DNA of 64,000 nt from Chloropicon primus (lineage: Eukaryota; Chlorophyta; Chloropicophyceae; Chloropicales; Chloropicaceae): contig CP060761.1 in assembly GCA_023205875.1 (NCBI GenBank), forward strand, positions 310,001 through 374,000. The letters run 5' to 3'. The translations under genes and the position numbers were made by a program. How positions within the stretch are numbered: the first letter of the stretch is position 1; each line of letters opens with the position of its first letter. This document shows positions 63,848 to 64,000 of the stretch, piece by piece. The notes below the pieces were generated by a model, which saw nothing but the letters and a program-made list of their open reading frames with translations, searched no databases and had not been told where the DNA came from.

Positions 63848-64000
63848 TTAGTTCCAGTGGTAAGACTTGGACCTCACAATTCCCTGTACGGAGTTCCTAG
63901 CGTCCCTTCTCCGTTGCAAATTCAACGAGTTGTTGCCTGAAATAAGTTCCTCAACCGAGGCCGTTCCAGATCCCCTCGCGTTGATCGGTATGCCCGTCAG
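63848..64000 (-). CDS. 3' end of a second G-alpha-like gene (copy 2), cut by the window edge
   Basis: The minus strand is open from the window edge to TAA at 63848-63850, giving 50 residues. They align with the tail of copy 1: ELISGNN here against ELISGDN there, a basic Arg/Lys stretch in both, and the same last six residues KSYHWN. Nucleotides around the stop (AGTTCCAGTGGTAAGACTT) are also shared. The frame is short and has no start, so it is easily overlooked. It indicates a tandem pair of these genes transcribed in the same direction. The GTPase domain must lie beyond 64000. Confidence 0.75.
   Translation of the reverse strand: MTGIPINARGSGTASVEELISGNNSLNLQRRRDARNSVQGIVRSKSYHWN

Noticed and set aside
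1-64000. Transposons, retroelements or virus-derived genes
   Set aside because: No reverse transcriptase, integrase, transposase or capsid motif was seen in any long frame.

Overview
The window reads as nuclear DNA of a green alga. The genome is compact and intron-poor (most genes are a single open frame, including one of 14 kb) and its coding sequence is GC-rich. Plastid genes are nucleus-encoded with N-terminal transit-like extensions (a CSP41-type protein, anthranilate phosphoribosyltransferase, a plastid-type MATE carrier). An ARC5/DRP5B plastid-division dynamin and an RWP-RK regulator point to Viridiplantae. TGTAA, the chlorophyte poly(A) signal, lies just past many stop codons. A small early-diverging chlorophyte such as a Chloropicon relative would fit, but that is inference. 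No transposon, virus-derived element, CRISPR array, rRNA or tRNA was recognised.

Layout. 0-9 kb: CSP41-like protein, a membrane guanylate cyclase, a 1066-aa coiled-coil protein, a 157-bp tandem repeat array, and a CmcJ/NvfI-type 2-oxoglutarate oxygenase. 9-17 kb: a two-exon nitroreductase, a CobW/ZNG1 metal GTPase with a Tudor-like tail, a secreted Cys-rich repeat protein, a five-exon ERV46/ERGIC3 homologue with an exact internal 114-bp duplication, and a RING-H2 protein. 17-25 kb: DRP5B, facing a small frame-broken gene across an E2F-site-bearing promoter, a coiled-coil protein with a weakly CtIP-like tail, and an ASNSD1-like asparagine-synthetase protein with one frame break at a G run. 24-34 kb: NRAMP transporter, SUMO E1 subunit SAE1 with an apparently permuted core, dynein-2 light intermediate chain with a second copy of the 157-bp array, a SIZ/PIAS SUMO E3 ligase, and COP9 subunit 4. 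35-42 kb: RWP-RK protein fused to a duplicated unknown domain, MATE carrier, GUCD1-like protein, TrpD. 42-64 kb: a large AT-hook-like orphan protein, the intronless dynein-2 heavy chain, a divergent G-alpha-like protein, and the 3' end of its tandem paralogue running off the window.

Functional links: two dynein-2 subunits (retrograde intraflagellar transport) and two SUMO-pathway genes lie in one window, and a guanylate cyclase and a G-alpha-like pair suggest signalling capacity. The most striking non-coding signal is a rigid module, CGAAA-N4-GTCTC-N5-CTTTCGA-N20-TTTGG (51 bp when complete). Full or partial copies lie about 90-420 bp upstream of at least nine genes, always in the gene's own orientation. 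It is a strong candidate for an undescribed promoter or 5'-UTR element.
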